Of a stretch of 64,000 bases of DNA, positions 1 to 10,157 are shown piece after piece. Under the pieces are notes generated by a model, which searched no databases, had not been told where the DNA came from, and saw only the letters and a list, made by a program, of their open reading frames with translations. Each line of letters opens with the position of its first letter. The stretch's first letter is position 1. The stretch is from assembly GCA_025716855.1 (NCBI GenBank), contig JAIXMQ010000043.1, forward strand, positions 62,001-126,000. Direction: 5' to 3'. Made by a program: the position numbers and the translations under genes. Source of the stretch: Pilaira anomala. Taxonomy: Eukaryota > Mucoromycota > Mucoromycetes > Mucorales > Mucoraceae.

Positions 1-535
1 CCACTGGTTCTTTGGTCATTTGCGTAGCAACAACAGCAGCATCTTCTTTACTATTAAAAGATGCGCAGTCATCGTCCACAATGGCTGTTGGATCTGATAA
101 TTGCTGTAAACAGTATGTATCTTTAATAGTAATGGTTCGAATTAATGGTGAAGCTCGACTGTTATAATATCTTCTAGATCTTTTATTTGTACAGGACATG
201 GAAACATTTAAGGTTGCTGAATCAAATCTATCTAGTTGAAATCGACTGGTAACTCGATTCTTTCCCTCTTGGTCTATTTGTAATGAGACTTGTAATGAAG
301 GTAATCTATACTGGTTCAATACATGCAATGCTAAATGCTTCATACGAGGAGACAATTCCAAGATGTTTCCCAATGTAGATAAATCTATCACTGGCTGCGA
401 TAGAATATGGATGATGATTTCGTTTGGTAATTGGTCAAATGAAGAGTGATTTGGCTGCTCATTTGAGATAATTGCATACTGATTTTTAACAAAAAGATGA
501 TTGAATGAGATAAGTGGTTTAGTCATTGTTTCCAT
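1..535 (-). CDS. F-box-like protein, 3' part outside window
   Basis: The reading frame starts at the ATG complementing 533–535 (Met-Glu-Thr-Met-Thr-Lys) and stays open to the left edge, so only the first ~178 residues are present. Residues ~28–70 look like an F-box: FDQLPNEIIIHIL, then a hydrophobic segment ending LALHVLNQYRLPSL. F-box proteins are substrate adaptors of SCF ubiquitin ligases that bind Skp1 through this motif; substrates are normally chosen by the C-terminus, which is not visible here. A second in-frame ATG lies three codons downstream (524–526). The length and the C-terminal repeat type cannot be judged. F-box-like is an inference from the motif. Confidence 0.65.
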   Translation of the reverse strand, partial: METMTKPLISFNHLFVKNQYAIISNEQPNHSSFDQLPNEIIIHILSQPVIDLSTLGNILELSPRMKHLALHVLNQYRLPSLQVSLQIDQEGKNRVTSRFQLDRFDSATLNVSMSCTNKRSRRYYNSRASPLIRTITIKDTYCLQQLSDPTAIVDDDCASFNSKEDAAVVATQMTKEPV

Positions 536-847
536 TGAGAAATAAAATGGCAAGAGAGAAAAGAAAGAAGGATGAATTGAAACATTGAGTTTTTTTTCTG
601 TACCCATTTTAAGTAGCGTTTGTGTAATACTCACAGAAAAAAAAAAAAAAAAAAAAACGAGTGTGAATTTCAAGAAAGAAAAAGAAAGGGATTTTATAAA
701 GGAAACTCTTTTTTTTTTTTTTTTTATTAGACTTTATAGATATTTTCCGATTTCTGTCATTAAATCAATTTAGCTTATATTTTATATTAAAATAATTACA
801 AATATGGAAAATATCACTTTTTTGATTTACATAAAAATCTAATTAGT
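536..847. other. AT-rich upstream region of the F-box gene
   Basis: No coding sequence is seen. It holds homopolymers (A19 around 638, T18 around 708) and AT-rich spacer, and presumably the promoter of the minus-strand F-box gene. Short open frames here consist of homopolymer translation. Confidence 0.5.
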
Positions 848-1070
848 TTTAAAGGAGAACCTTCAATTTACAATATTGAAGCTGGGCAACGATAGTTTAT
901 GACGTATTAAGTTTATTGGACTCCTATATCTTATAAATAACAGTAAGAGCCTAAAAGAAAGAAAATCCCGGAAATGTTGTCTTTAGTAAAAAAAAAAAAA
1001 AAAAAAAAAAAATAAGCTTTTTTTTACATGTCATGTTTAAATTTTTTTTTTTTCAGGATTTAAACATGAC
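848..1070 (+). repeat. Diverged dispersed repeat, copy 1
   Basis: This segment resembles 2583–2760 in the same orientation. Shared blocks in the same order are AAAGGAGAA.CCTTC, TGAAGCTG…AATGA/ACGATAGTTTATGAC, a GACTCC block, AATAACA.TAAGAG, a TTGTCTTT block, and TTTTTCAGGATTTAAACA. In one frame both copies encode similar strings (K-E-N-L…L-K-L…N-D-S-L), suggesting a decayed exon or transposon gene rather than random spacer. Copy 1 also ends in an inverted repeat: TCATGTTTAAA and TTTAAACATGA flank a T-run. Confidence 0.5.
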
Positions 1071-1383
1071 TTGTACATACAGTGCTTACGGTTTCCATTC
1101 GCAGGAGTCTATGTAGCTCATCTAAAAGTTCTTTTAAATACTCAAGATAGTGCCCGATTCTGGTTCTTTACAATCTCCTGCAACATCCTTTTTTTTTTTT
1201 TTTTTTTTTTGCATTCGGGCAACTCGGACATTCATTAATTATGTACTACTTACGATTGCATTAAGAGCTTGATTGTCCTATGATCTGTTCAAGTTATAAG
1301 AACGTTTTTATTACAAAGAAGAAAATGATTCACTTTTGTTGACTGAATTGGAGTCCATATTTGAGGAGCTGATTGACATTTAA
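1057..1383 (+). pseudogene. Degraded plus-strand gene remnant
   Basis: A polypyrimidine-CAG acceptor at 1054–1056 is followed by an open, protein-like stretch including VYVAHLKVLLNTQDSARFWF. A T22 run follows, then in one frame a second stretch (RATRTFINYVLLTIALRA). That stretch is broken by two stops and ends with SLLLTELESIFEELIDI and a stop at 1381–1383. The amino-acid composition is coding-like, but the in-frame stops and homopolymer interruption point to a pseudogene. The family was not recognised. It could also be two true exons of a gene whose remaining exons were missed. Confidence 0.35.
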
Positions 1384-1497
1384 GTAAGCAATCATATTTT
1401 ATTTCATATTTTTATATGTTTTAATACAATACTGTTTTGACAAATAAAAAAAAAAAAAATTTGTTCAAGTATGTACATTAAAATTTTATTAAAGTAA

Positions 1498-1965
1498 TTA
1501 TGATAAGTCTTGTAATGTAAAATTTCTCAAAAGATCTTCTTTGGCTACTTCAATAGAACCTGTGTGCTCTTTTTTAAAGCTGTTTTATAACTTCATTTTG
1601 TTCTTGACATACATTCTATATAGTGCAATGTTATTTTAGAAAAAAGTTTTAACAATCAATAGAGCCATTCTCACAAAAAGGACTAAGCCGTACAAATTTC
1701 TGAAGATATGAATTTAGGTCTGAATATTGTGATGGTGTTGACGGTTGGGTTGAAATGCTAAAGCACTGTTTTTTTTTGTGTGCTAACGTTTTCCTCACCT
1801 TCACAAATGCATTCTATTTAATTACTTTAGTTTGTAACTTGAAACAAAAAAAAAAAGGTGTTATTCCATACCTGCCATATGATGATTTTTATCATAATAG
1901 TCTCCCAACTGTATCATAATAGTTGATACAGTTAGGACAAACATATCTATTTGTAAATAATCTGG
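1498..1965 (-). pseudogene. Decayed minus-strand multi-exon remnant
   Basis: Three protein-like blocks lie in order on the minus strand. Block 1872–1965 follows a good intron end (TACTAAC branch site, TTTTCAG acceptor) and ends at a GTATGG donor. Block 1649–1765 contains PSTPSQYSDLNSYLQKF and ends in a TAA. Block ~1498–1575 ends HTGSIEVAKEDLLRNF…DLS and a TAA at 1498–1500. The blocks do not join in one frame without a frameshift or stop, so a pseudogene is favoured. A real gene with non-obvious splicing is possible. The family was not recognised. Confidence 0.35.
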
Positions 1966-3026
1966 CTGAAAATGGAGTTAGTATCAATAAATCCATAAGC
2001 ATACGAATGAATAACTATACCTTGTATCAGTTTCTTCATGTTCTGCCTTCTAAAATATCACTCTATTTAAAAGAAACATACGCACGCCACTTTTTTTTTT
2101 TTTTTTTTTTCTCGGACTTTCCTTTTTTGCACCCAATAAGCATGGTGTTATGATTGGGTCACTATTGACAAGCGAGTCTTGTCAAAGTGTTTAACAGACT
2201 AATATGTTCAATTTTTTTCGTGCTTCAAAAAGGATAATTGCATTCAAGCCTAATTTTTGGATATGATTAATTATAACAATGATAAAGTTGTTCGAGCTTT
2301 GATATAATGACTTACCACTGACAAAACATGCATTATATATGTTTCTTGAGACAGTCTCTCTTGTAAGGATATAATATACGCGATCAAAGAAGTGATTAAG
2401 AATGTAGCGGCAAGAAAGATTATTCTAGAATAATATATAAAAAAGAAGAAAGTGAAAGAAAAAGAAATTTAACAAGATTTATAATGAAACAAACCTGTTT
2501 ATTATGTGGCGTTAAGATGTCAATAACAACCAGTGAAAACCAACCTTTAAATTGTGAGAGTAAAAAAAATATGGTGCGCGTATCTCTTAAAGGAGAAAAC
2601 CTTCTAATATACAAAATGCTGAAGCTGAGTAATGACAGTTTATGACATACCCAAAAATAAAAAGGGTTTGACTCCCCTACCTTAAATAACAATAAGAGTT
2701 TAAAACAAATGTTGTCTTTTAGAAATATTGTTTTTTTTTCAGGATTTAAACAAGACTTTTTCTCTATTACACGCACCCTTTTTTTTTTTTTTCCTTCTCA
2801 AAAATAATCTAGATCATTTAAATAAAGAGGGGTGAATCAAGAAGAATAATAGAGAAGGAAAAAAAAAAAAAAAAAAAAAGAGAAGCGTCAAAAAGTGAGT
2901 TGTATACTTGATATAACGTTACACTATTATATGTATAAAAAGGTAAGGGGGGTTTTTTTTAAGACGATCTCTCTCTTTTTTTTTTTTTTTTTAAAAAAAA
3001 ACTTTCTTTTTCTTTATTGTTTTATC
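1966..3026. other. Gene-poor AT-rich spacer
   Basis: Contains poly-T and poly-A runs and repeat copy 2 at 2583–2760. A T16-to-A8 switch at ~2976–3001 lies just before the next gene's start codon at 3027. The 118-codon minus frame at 2420–2776 lies across the repeat and shows no domain; it is not called as a gene. Confidence 0.4.
2583..2760 (+). repeat. Diverged dispersed repeat, copy 2
   Basis: Direct counterpart of 848–1070. It keeps the AAAGGAGAA…GAAGCTGAGTAATGACAGTTTATGAC block and the TTTTTCAGGATTTAAACA end, with many substitutions and indels. No flanking target duplication could be seen. Confidence 0.5.
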
Positions 3027-4209
3027 ATGTCAACATTTGATCGAAGCACGTTCAAAGTATCAATTCAACCAGATATTTCAGAGATAGCATCCGAATTTGT
3101 ATCCTTAGTATGCGTATCGCTTTTATCAATACTATTCGGGATCAAAACATACAATGTACAGTACAAGTATTTATCTTGTTCTCGTTGGCTCATCACTGCT
3201 CTTTACGCTCTTTCTTGGGCATTTACGATTTCTGCTACAGTATTTGTGTCGACGAATAATGGTAAAATAAAGCAACAACTCTAATCTATGTTCATGTCTA
3301 AAAAAAAAAGAAAAAATATATATATATAAAAAAAAAAGGAAACTTTTTATCTTGCTTTTTATCTGAAGTAGCTTGTGATTTATTTTATGCTGGAACAAAA
3401 ATTATTATCTATGCTTGGTAAAAAAAAAAAAAAAAAAAAAAAAAGTCTTGATTTTTTCCCTTTTGTATATCTATTGATTTTCGAGTTTGTTTTTTTTTTT
3501 TTTTTTTCGTAGGTTGATTGAGAAAGTATGGGTTGTATCGGCTTCAAGAGAGCCAAGATGGAAAACCAAATCATATCAATTGCATATGATCTTGATAACT
3601 CCTTATATTGGTATTTTGGCATTGATGGTATATTCTATATATGTAAATAATAAATATTTATATAGTTTTAACTCCTCCTTTTTTTTTTTTTTTTTTTTTT
3701 TTTTTTGCATGTAAAAAGTTTACTTTTCATATTACCGAAATAGAAGAAAATGGTGTGTGTATTATTGGATTAAGACCTGCAGCTAGTATTCCTTTACTTG
3801 TGAGTTTTGATTCTAAAAGAACCCTTTTTTTTTTCATGCAAAAAAAAAAAAAAAAAAAAAAAAACTCATAACTATATGTACTTAGATTTACGATTTTGTA
3901 AGTAGAAAAAAAAATGAAGGTTAAATATGTATTATATTTTAAATCTTCTTGATTTACAGGTTTTCAATACGTATATGACGATCTTATTTATTAAACCATT
4001 GATGCATACGGAAAGTAAACGGTTGGGTTGGAAAACATCGAAATTACACCAAGTTGCAAGACGTACTTTAGTTGCTTCCGTTGTAGCACTTTTAGTATCA
4101 TTTGCAAATATCTTGACATTAACTGTACTGGGTGGTAGAGAAAGAGGTGTACTTTGTCTCACTTGTTGTACTGTAGATGTTACAATTAATATAGTGACTA
4201 TTCACTGGG

Positions 4210-4249
<40 letters not shown>

Positions 4250-4554
4250 AAAAGATTAATCATTTTCTCGTCTTTAATAAGGTAACAACAAGTGGAGGGA
4301 CAAAAAAGGAAACAAAAAATAATACAACAACAAGCCCTAATGAAGGTTTTACCGAGGAACGACCAGAAAACGTGCTCTCAGTTGATGTAGAAGCAGAAAC
4401 AGCGTTTAAGAGTCATTATTTCGTTAGACAACCAGCTTATGAATTAGATTATTATCATACACAACAACAGCCAATAGATGAAGACTTGAAATCAAGTCGA
4501 CCTTCTTCACTTCAAGAATCTCATAGTAGTCGAAGGTCACTTACAAAAAAATAA
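3027..4554 (+). CDS. Seven-transmembrane protein, GPCR-like, unknown ligand
   Basis: Six exons were joined from GT–AG signals: 3027–3261, 3369–3417, 3513–3627, 3719–3799, 3960–4208 and 4282–4554. All phases agree, giving 333 residues. About seven hydrophobic segments are visible, including FVSLVCVSLLSILFGI, WLITALYALSWAFTIS, YIGILALM, RRTLVASVVALLVSFANI and CCTVDVTINIVTIHW. A ~90-residue hydrophilic C-tail, rich in Ser and Gln, follows the last helix and is probably cytosolic. The topology resembles uncharacterised fungal seven-helix proteins. No ligand or G-protein motif is recognised, so receptor is inference only. The acceptor at 3717–3718 (AAAAAG) is the weakest junction. Confidence 0.7.
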
Positions 4555-4699
4555 TATCAAAAACTTTATTTTTAATGCAAAAAATATATTTTTTTTTTTT
4601 GAGGGAACATCATTTTAAAGTTTTTTTGTTTATATAAATTACCCCCCTTAAAAAACTTTTTTTTTTAGGGAGGAAAATGAGAGGGTGAAACCAAATACT

Positions 4700-6931
4700 T
4701 TAGGAACGGCGTACAAAGAAACTATGACTAGAGAGTTTTTTAGTTTTCTCTTCTTCAAACGTCGTGGGAACGGCTTTTCTTTTTGTAGGTATGTGTTGCT
4801 GTTGCTGGTCTTGTTGAGAGATTTCTAAAGCGAAATGATAATCTGTATGTTCTTCAATTTCGGATATTGGAATCGGTTGATTACAACTATCACACACCCA
4901 ACTGTTTGTATTTTCTTGTGACCGTGATGACGATGATGGCTGTTGTTTCGTAGGGAAGAATGGGGTTTTGTTGCTTTTTTGTTTAGGAATTTCATCTATG
5001 ATGGTAGTAGTAGTAGTAGTAGATTTGATAGTATGTTTCTCAAAAGTTAAATTACGGTTAGCTTCATGCGCACTTGTACTTGAGGTCGTAAAGAACTTGT
5101 TTAGAGTATATGATTTTGACGATTCATCATGTGAAAGTCCTGTAGCTACAAGATCGAGACCTTTACATGGATAAGCGTCTGGAATCAAGTTATAAGTGTG
5201 TTGAAACTTTTTAAACAATGCTTCTATATATATATATATATATATATAAACGTTATTTATCTGTATCACTATGTGTGTGTGTGTGTGTGTGTATATAGTA
5301 CTCTTATTTACCATGCGTTTTCATTTCATCTTTATGTATTGAACCGATTGCTTTCGTCCGATACCCACCATAGGTTGAACAATATCGGATCGTGATCGTT
5401 TTAGGCCAGGTTCCGAAGTCCTGATAATTTCGAAGGATACGTGAGTGTAACTCGACGGATAAAATTGAGAACCAAGCTTGCATTTCCTCAGGACTTTTAA
5501 TTACTGGGTTAAACGATTTAGCAGCCATGAGTGATTTCGGTGCCTTTGTAGCATTCACTAAAAAAAAAAAAAAAAAAAAAAAATAGAAATAAACAAATCA
5601 TGACTCTCATCACTCTCTACTTTATATATATATATATATATATACCTTCTTCATCATCAATACCACGACATATATTATAAATATACAACCCAGTAGATTT
5701 TCCAAACTTCCTTTGAAGGTCCTCCACCGTATACTTGAAAATATCAGATGCATTCAAGGCCTCTAAATCAGCGCCCACTTCTGAGCCCAACTTACCACCT
5801 AAATTTCGAATCTTTTTAAACGGTACATCGCGCATAAAATCCAACCGAGCTACTTCTCTCAAGACGGTTTGCTTATTTGGTTTGTTTTTACTGGAACATA
5901 ATTTAGCCACGGTTTTATAATGTGCAATACCAGCTGAGCAAGTATAATTTAATTTATCGTATACTTCTTTACGAATTTCCGCGGCTATTTCTGCTCCTAT
6001 CGCTAATTGTAAATCACCCCACGTCGTCGTCGTCGTCGTCGTTGATGTCGTCGATGTCGTCGTTGTAGTACTACCATCACCGTCATCAAGTGCCGCTACC
6101 TTTTCTTCTTCTTCTTCTTCTTCTTGAGATCGAATGACGATGCCTAATGAATCCCAGTCTATTGAGATACCGCATACTTGATCCTCTAATCTATCTAAAA
6201 GTTCAGGCATACGATCAATGTAGCGAGATATCAATCGTTCATTGACGATTTTCGTGACATCCATAAATCCTTCATCTGTCCCAATCTTTTGAATGGTATC
6301 ACAGTACTGATGAAAGATCTTGAAGATTTCTCGAGATGCATTTCGATACGGGTCAAGCGAGACTTTATGTGTACGACGGTCTGGGTTTGGATGGTACTGT
6401 GGTTCTGTATCGTTTGGACCGTACGTTGCTACATGTAATAACTGGATTTCTGGACATGTTTTTTTGGCATCAGCGATATCTGCATGTCTTTCTACACCGG
6501 CTTTTCTTGCTGCATAATTCACTGCTCTCACACACACACACACACGAAAAAAAAAAAAATGGTGTTCAAATCATTCGTAAGATTTTTTTTTTTTTTTTTT
6601 TGTGTATTATAGAAATTATATAAGTGTTACCAGCAATTAAACCTCGCCATTGTTGAACTCCAGCTGGAACGTCAAAAGGGATACCTAAACGTACTTGCTC
6701 TAAAGCATGAAAAAAAAAAAAAGAGTATTGAGTTTTTAACTCATTTCCTACATTGTAGTTTTTGCTTTTACCGACTTGACAATAGAAACAATCTAGTAAT
6801 GGTGTTATTTAGATCGAGTTTGCTGAGGAATTTTTTTTTCTTTTATAAAAAAAAAAAAACCTTGTTTATATACCTAAATCAATATGCAAGATACAACGAG
6901 AATTCTTTAAGGCTGTAGGTAAGTTATTCAT
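4700..6931 (-). CDS. RAD30: DNA polymerase eta (translesion Y-family polymerase)
   Basis: Six exons (complement): 6931–6874, 6792–6772, 6699–6631, 6521–5646, 5557–5312 and 5223–4700. All phases match, giving 597 residues. The N-terminus has the metal site HIDLDCFYCQVEQVRLG; then LIAVNYAARKAGVERH and TDEGFMDVT (second acidic site). A little-finger region follows CRGIDDEE…KSLMAAKSFNP. A UBZ3-type zinc finger near the C-terminus (WVCDSCN…HTDYH) binds ubiquitinated PCNA in known family members. Pol eta copies past UV dimers. Oddities are a 21-nt second exon and a low-complexity insert (E7, then a Thr-rich tract from GTC/GAC repeats) between palm motifs. No clear C-terminal PIP box was seen. Confidence 0.88.
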
Positions 6932-7162
6932 ACTACGTAAAAAAAAAAAAAAAAAAAAAAAAATAATAAAAAGGTACTCAAACAAGAAAAAAAAAAAAAA
7001 AAAAAAAAAAAACGGAACGATGTGACTATTTATATATATATACCAATGATAAAAAGTATTTTTTTTTTTTATTATGAAGTATATATATATATATATATAT
7101 TTGTTATAAAGAAGTACTACTAAACTAGTTCTTCACATTGATAAAAAGTAGGAGTTTTTGTT
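6932..7162. other. Homopolymer spacer between RAD30 and metallothionein
   Basis: Two A-runs of 20 or more bases and TA repeats (7078–7100) form this short region. It contains the 5' side of RAD30 and the 3' side of the metallothionein gene. No gene is seen. Confidence 0.5.
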
Positions 7163-7572
7163 TTATGCTGAACATTTGCAGTTATCACCACATTTACATT
7201 CTAAAAAAAAAAGAGTGTTTTCAAAGCATTAGTATAAGACGCGTTTTTTTAAACGCGAAAAAAAAAGAAAGAGTTTCAATGCGAGCAATTACCTTTACCA
7301 GTAGCTAATAAATGAAGTAAGTAAGAATTATACATATATCCTTTTTTTTTTTTTTTTTTTTTTTTTTGGACAACTTACCAGCACAATTACAAGTTTTGGT
7401 TTCCTTCTTCTTGGCACCACAGTTCTCACAGGTACAATCGGCACCACAAGTACAATCTTGAGCACTAGCGCAGCTATACAGTGTCTTAATGGTTTTACAT
7501 CCTTTACACAAATTTTTTTAAAAAAGAAACTTACCTGCATTTGTTTTCGTCTTGCTTACAAGGACAGGCCAT
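7163..7572 (-). CDS. Metallothionein-like cysteine-rich protein
   Basis: Four exons (complement): 7572–7535, 7473–7379, 7304–7293 and 7200–7163, all in phase, giving 60 residues with 15 cysteines. Cysteines fall mostly in C-X-C pairs: MACPCKQ, KCSCAS, DCTCGADCTCENC, TCNCA, ECKCGDNCKCSA. Such proteins bind Cu, Zn or Cd through thiolate clusters in the cytosol and buffer or detoxify metal. The third exon is only 12 nt and adds the spacer A-T-G-K before the last cluster. The Lys-rich linker KKKETK separates two cysteine groups, suggesting two metal-binding domains. Frames over poly-T introns suggest other products here, but only this splice pattern keeps the cysteine pattern. Confidence 0.85.
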
Positions 7573-7825
7573 ATTGATTATTATTATTATTATAGAAAAA
7601 TATAAAGAAGAAAAAAAAAAAAAAGCAGATGTGAATTTCTTCACGGGCTTTTTATCTCTTTTTTTTTTTTCAATACCAGAAAAAAAAAAAGGCATCATTC
7701 TGATGAAACAAAGTTGTCAAAAAGAGTACCTTAAAGGTAACACATGATCATAATAAACAATATAACGTACATATACGTCAAATCGTGACGAAAAAAAAAA
7801 AAAAATTATGCAAAAAAAAGTAACT

Positions 7826-8824
7826 TTATTTTAAAGTGGAATACATTGAACTAACACGTTTTGATCTTTCTATATCATTTGCATGATGATTTGAAGGTAC
7901 TGTAGCATAATCAATACAATGTCTAGGAAATACACCTTTTGTATTCCCTTTTGAGATATTGATACCTTGACACCAACCATCATCGTACTCTACAATCAAT
8001 TCAATTTGATCTCCACTTTCAATTTCTAATTCATCACTCAAGGTGGGTATATAAGTAGCGATCACAGTGAATGAACCAATGGATTTGGGAATATGAGGAG
8101 CAAGAGGAGCACTAGCAGGAGCAGGAGAAAGTTGAGGTTGATATTGTTGTGGAGGAGTAGTAGTAGTATTTGTATTGATCATCACAGGCGGTTGTTGATA
8201 ATCATCCTCTTTTGTTGTTGGCTTTGGATCATGATTACCATATCCCATTGTAAATGGATCTGGTTTCATACTTTGTACTCTCAAGTTTCGACGAGCTTTC
8301 TTTCTTCGAATCAAGAAGAAGGCAGATACGCCTAGAATCAAGACGACGACTGCTGCAATAATACCACCAATGATACCTGCAGATGAGGAAGCATCTGTTG
8401 AAGGTAATGCAGTGGTTGAAGGACTGTGGGTGGGTGGTGGTATCGTTGGCACTAATAAAGTACCATGCGTAGTACTATTACTACTAGCAGTTTCTATACT
8501 ATTCGACTTGGTATGACTTGACGAGTCCTTTGTACTCGTGGTTGGTTTTTTTGTTGTAACAGTAGTAGATTCTTTCTTTTCTGATGATTCTGGCTTTGAA
8601 GAAGTAACTGGTTTTTTAGTTGTTGTAGTGGTTGGTTTTACTTTAATATAGATTTTTTTTTTTTTTTTTTTAGTCTTTTTCATTTATTTATTATTATTAT
8701 TATTATTTTTTTTTTTTTTTTTACCTGAAGACTTTTCTGGTTCTTGTCTTTTTTCAGGTACCCAAATAGCATGTGTTGTTGTTATGAATGTCAAGGCCAT
8801 TACGACTGATGTTGACTTGAACAT
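7826..8824 (-). CDS. Single-pass membrane protein with cytosolic SH3 domain
   Basis: Two exons (complement) 8824–8725 and 8640–7826 give 304 residues. The N-terminus MFKSTSVVMALTFITTTHAI looks like a signal peptide. A Thr/Ser/Lys-rich stretch of ~100 residues, probably O-mannosylated, follows. One membrane helix (GIIGGIIAAVVVLILGVSA) precedes a basic stop-transfer RRKKARR. The C-terminal third ends in an SH3 fold: VIATYIPTLSDELEIESGDQ, DDGWCQGI, GVFPRHCI. The architecture recalls fungal cell-surface sensors and Fus1-like proteins, in which the SH3 domain recruits polarity or signalling partners. That role is inference. The intron includes A18 and a TAA/ATT microsatellite. Confidence 0.8.
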
Positions 8825-9174
8825 TTTTTTTTTATTTTGTAAAAAGAGAAAAGAGAAATTTAATAAAAAAGGGGAGCGAATAATATTGATTGCTATTGAT
8901 TACAAAAAAAGGTATAAAAATAAGTTTTTTGCACAATGGTACACAAAAAGCAGTAGTACAAAAAAAAAAAAAAAAAAGATGAATTGTTTTAATATTATTT
9001 TTCTTTTTTTTTTTTTTTTTTTTTTGATCGACCAAAGAAAACTTACTGAACAAAAAAAGAAAAAAGAACGAATAAAGCAGTATATTATTTTCTTTTTGAT
9101 CGCTTCATTGATAACATCTCCAAAAAAAAAAAAAAAGGCTTAAGAAGTTGTGGGTTCAAAGTTATGTAGCGTTA
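8825..9174. other. Homopolymer-rich spacer
   Basis: Contains A and T runs up to ~21 bases and Lys/Phe-rich pseudo-frames. It includes the promoter side of the minus-strand SH3 gene. No gene is seen. Confidence 0.5.
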
Positions 9175-9222
9175 CTACTTTTGCCCAAGAACAATGTGTC
9201 TTTGTACTTCACTCCAATTTAG

Positions 9223-9262
<40 letters not shown>

Positions 9263-9396
9263 CTCTTCTCGCTGAAACCAAGGGAAAAATGATACAGATT
9301 GAAGAAGAGGAGAGACAATAGAAAAAGAAAAGACAGTTTACTTAGGTTAATTCTTTTGGTAATACCATTCAAGTGTAATGGTTCTTCCCCATAAGG
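9175..9396 (-). CDS. Possible 3' exons of an unrecognised small gene
   Basis: Exon-like block 9396–9342 reads YGEEPLHLNGITKRINL and ends at a GTAAAC donor. It joins in phase to 9224–9175 (ILNWSEVQRHIVLGQK, stop at 9175–9177). The amino-acid composition is coding-like. The start was not found: upstream sequence at 9550–9490 (IPARNITTVINRLICNK) may be an earlier exon, but its junction is not resolved and there is no ATG in frame. A TATAAAA lies at ~9435 on the minus strand. The family was not recognised. Confidence 0.3.
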
Positions 9397-10157
9397 AAAA
9401 AAAAAAAAAAAAAAAAAAAAAGAAAGAGAGAAGAGTTTTATATACACAAAAACACCACACGTTTTTTTTTTTTTTTAAAAAAAAAAAAAGTTTATCTTTG
9501 TTACATATCAGGCGATTGATTACAGTTGTTATGTTTCGCGCGGGAATCAATTCAAGTTTAAATAAGCGATTTAATATTCCAGTTTTTAATGAATAAAACG
9601 CGTTTGAAACGGAGTGAGTGAGTGAGTGAGAGGGGAGGGGGGGTTTTTTTGTTTTATACCCTATTTAGAAGGGAGAGAAAAAAAAAAAAATTGACAGAAC
9701 CAAGCCTGAATCCCTTCTGGTGTAACGCTTATATTTCATGCAATTGGTAAACTTTAAATTTTGTTACATGGTCTAAACTTAATTTAGTATATGATAATAC
9801 CCTGCCAAAGTATTGGGTTTTATTTACACAATAATATAAACTTTTTTCTTAGATAATAAACAAGGGCTTATTTTTTTTAAAAAAAAATTACGTATTCTTT
9901 ATTGAGTTTAAAGAATAAAAAAAAAAAGAAAAAGAAGAGAGATAGAAAAAAGAAGATATAATAATTTTGTATTTACACAGGGGTGGGGTTAGAATGAGAA
10001 AAAGAGAGCGAGCGAGCGAAAGAGAGACAGAGAGAAAAGTATACAGGGAGAGGGGGTGGTGAATAAAAAAAAAAAAAAAGCCCATTTTTTCCTTCATGGG
10101 AGGAGGGGGATTATAGTTTTACAAAAATGAAAAGGAATAAAAAAGATATAAAAGGAA
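9397..10157. other. Spacer with scattered coding-like fragments
   Basis: Mostly AT-rich, with a GAGT microsatellite near 9613–9632 and an A22 tract. Short minus-strand fragments read VTPEGIQAWFCQ (~9690–9730) and KPNTLAGYYHILN (~9785–9825) but cannot be joined. A plus frame at 9533–9595 overlaps them. Nothing is assigned. Confidence 0.35.

Noticed and set aside
8784..9143. 119-codon plus frame rich in Lys and Phe
   Set aside because: Translation of A/T homopolymers; no domain, and it overlaps the SH3 gene start.
9140..9170. GGGTTCAAAG resembling a tRNA B box
   Set aside because: No A box or acceptor stem could be folded around it.
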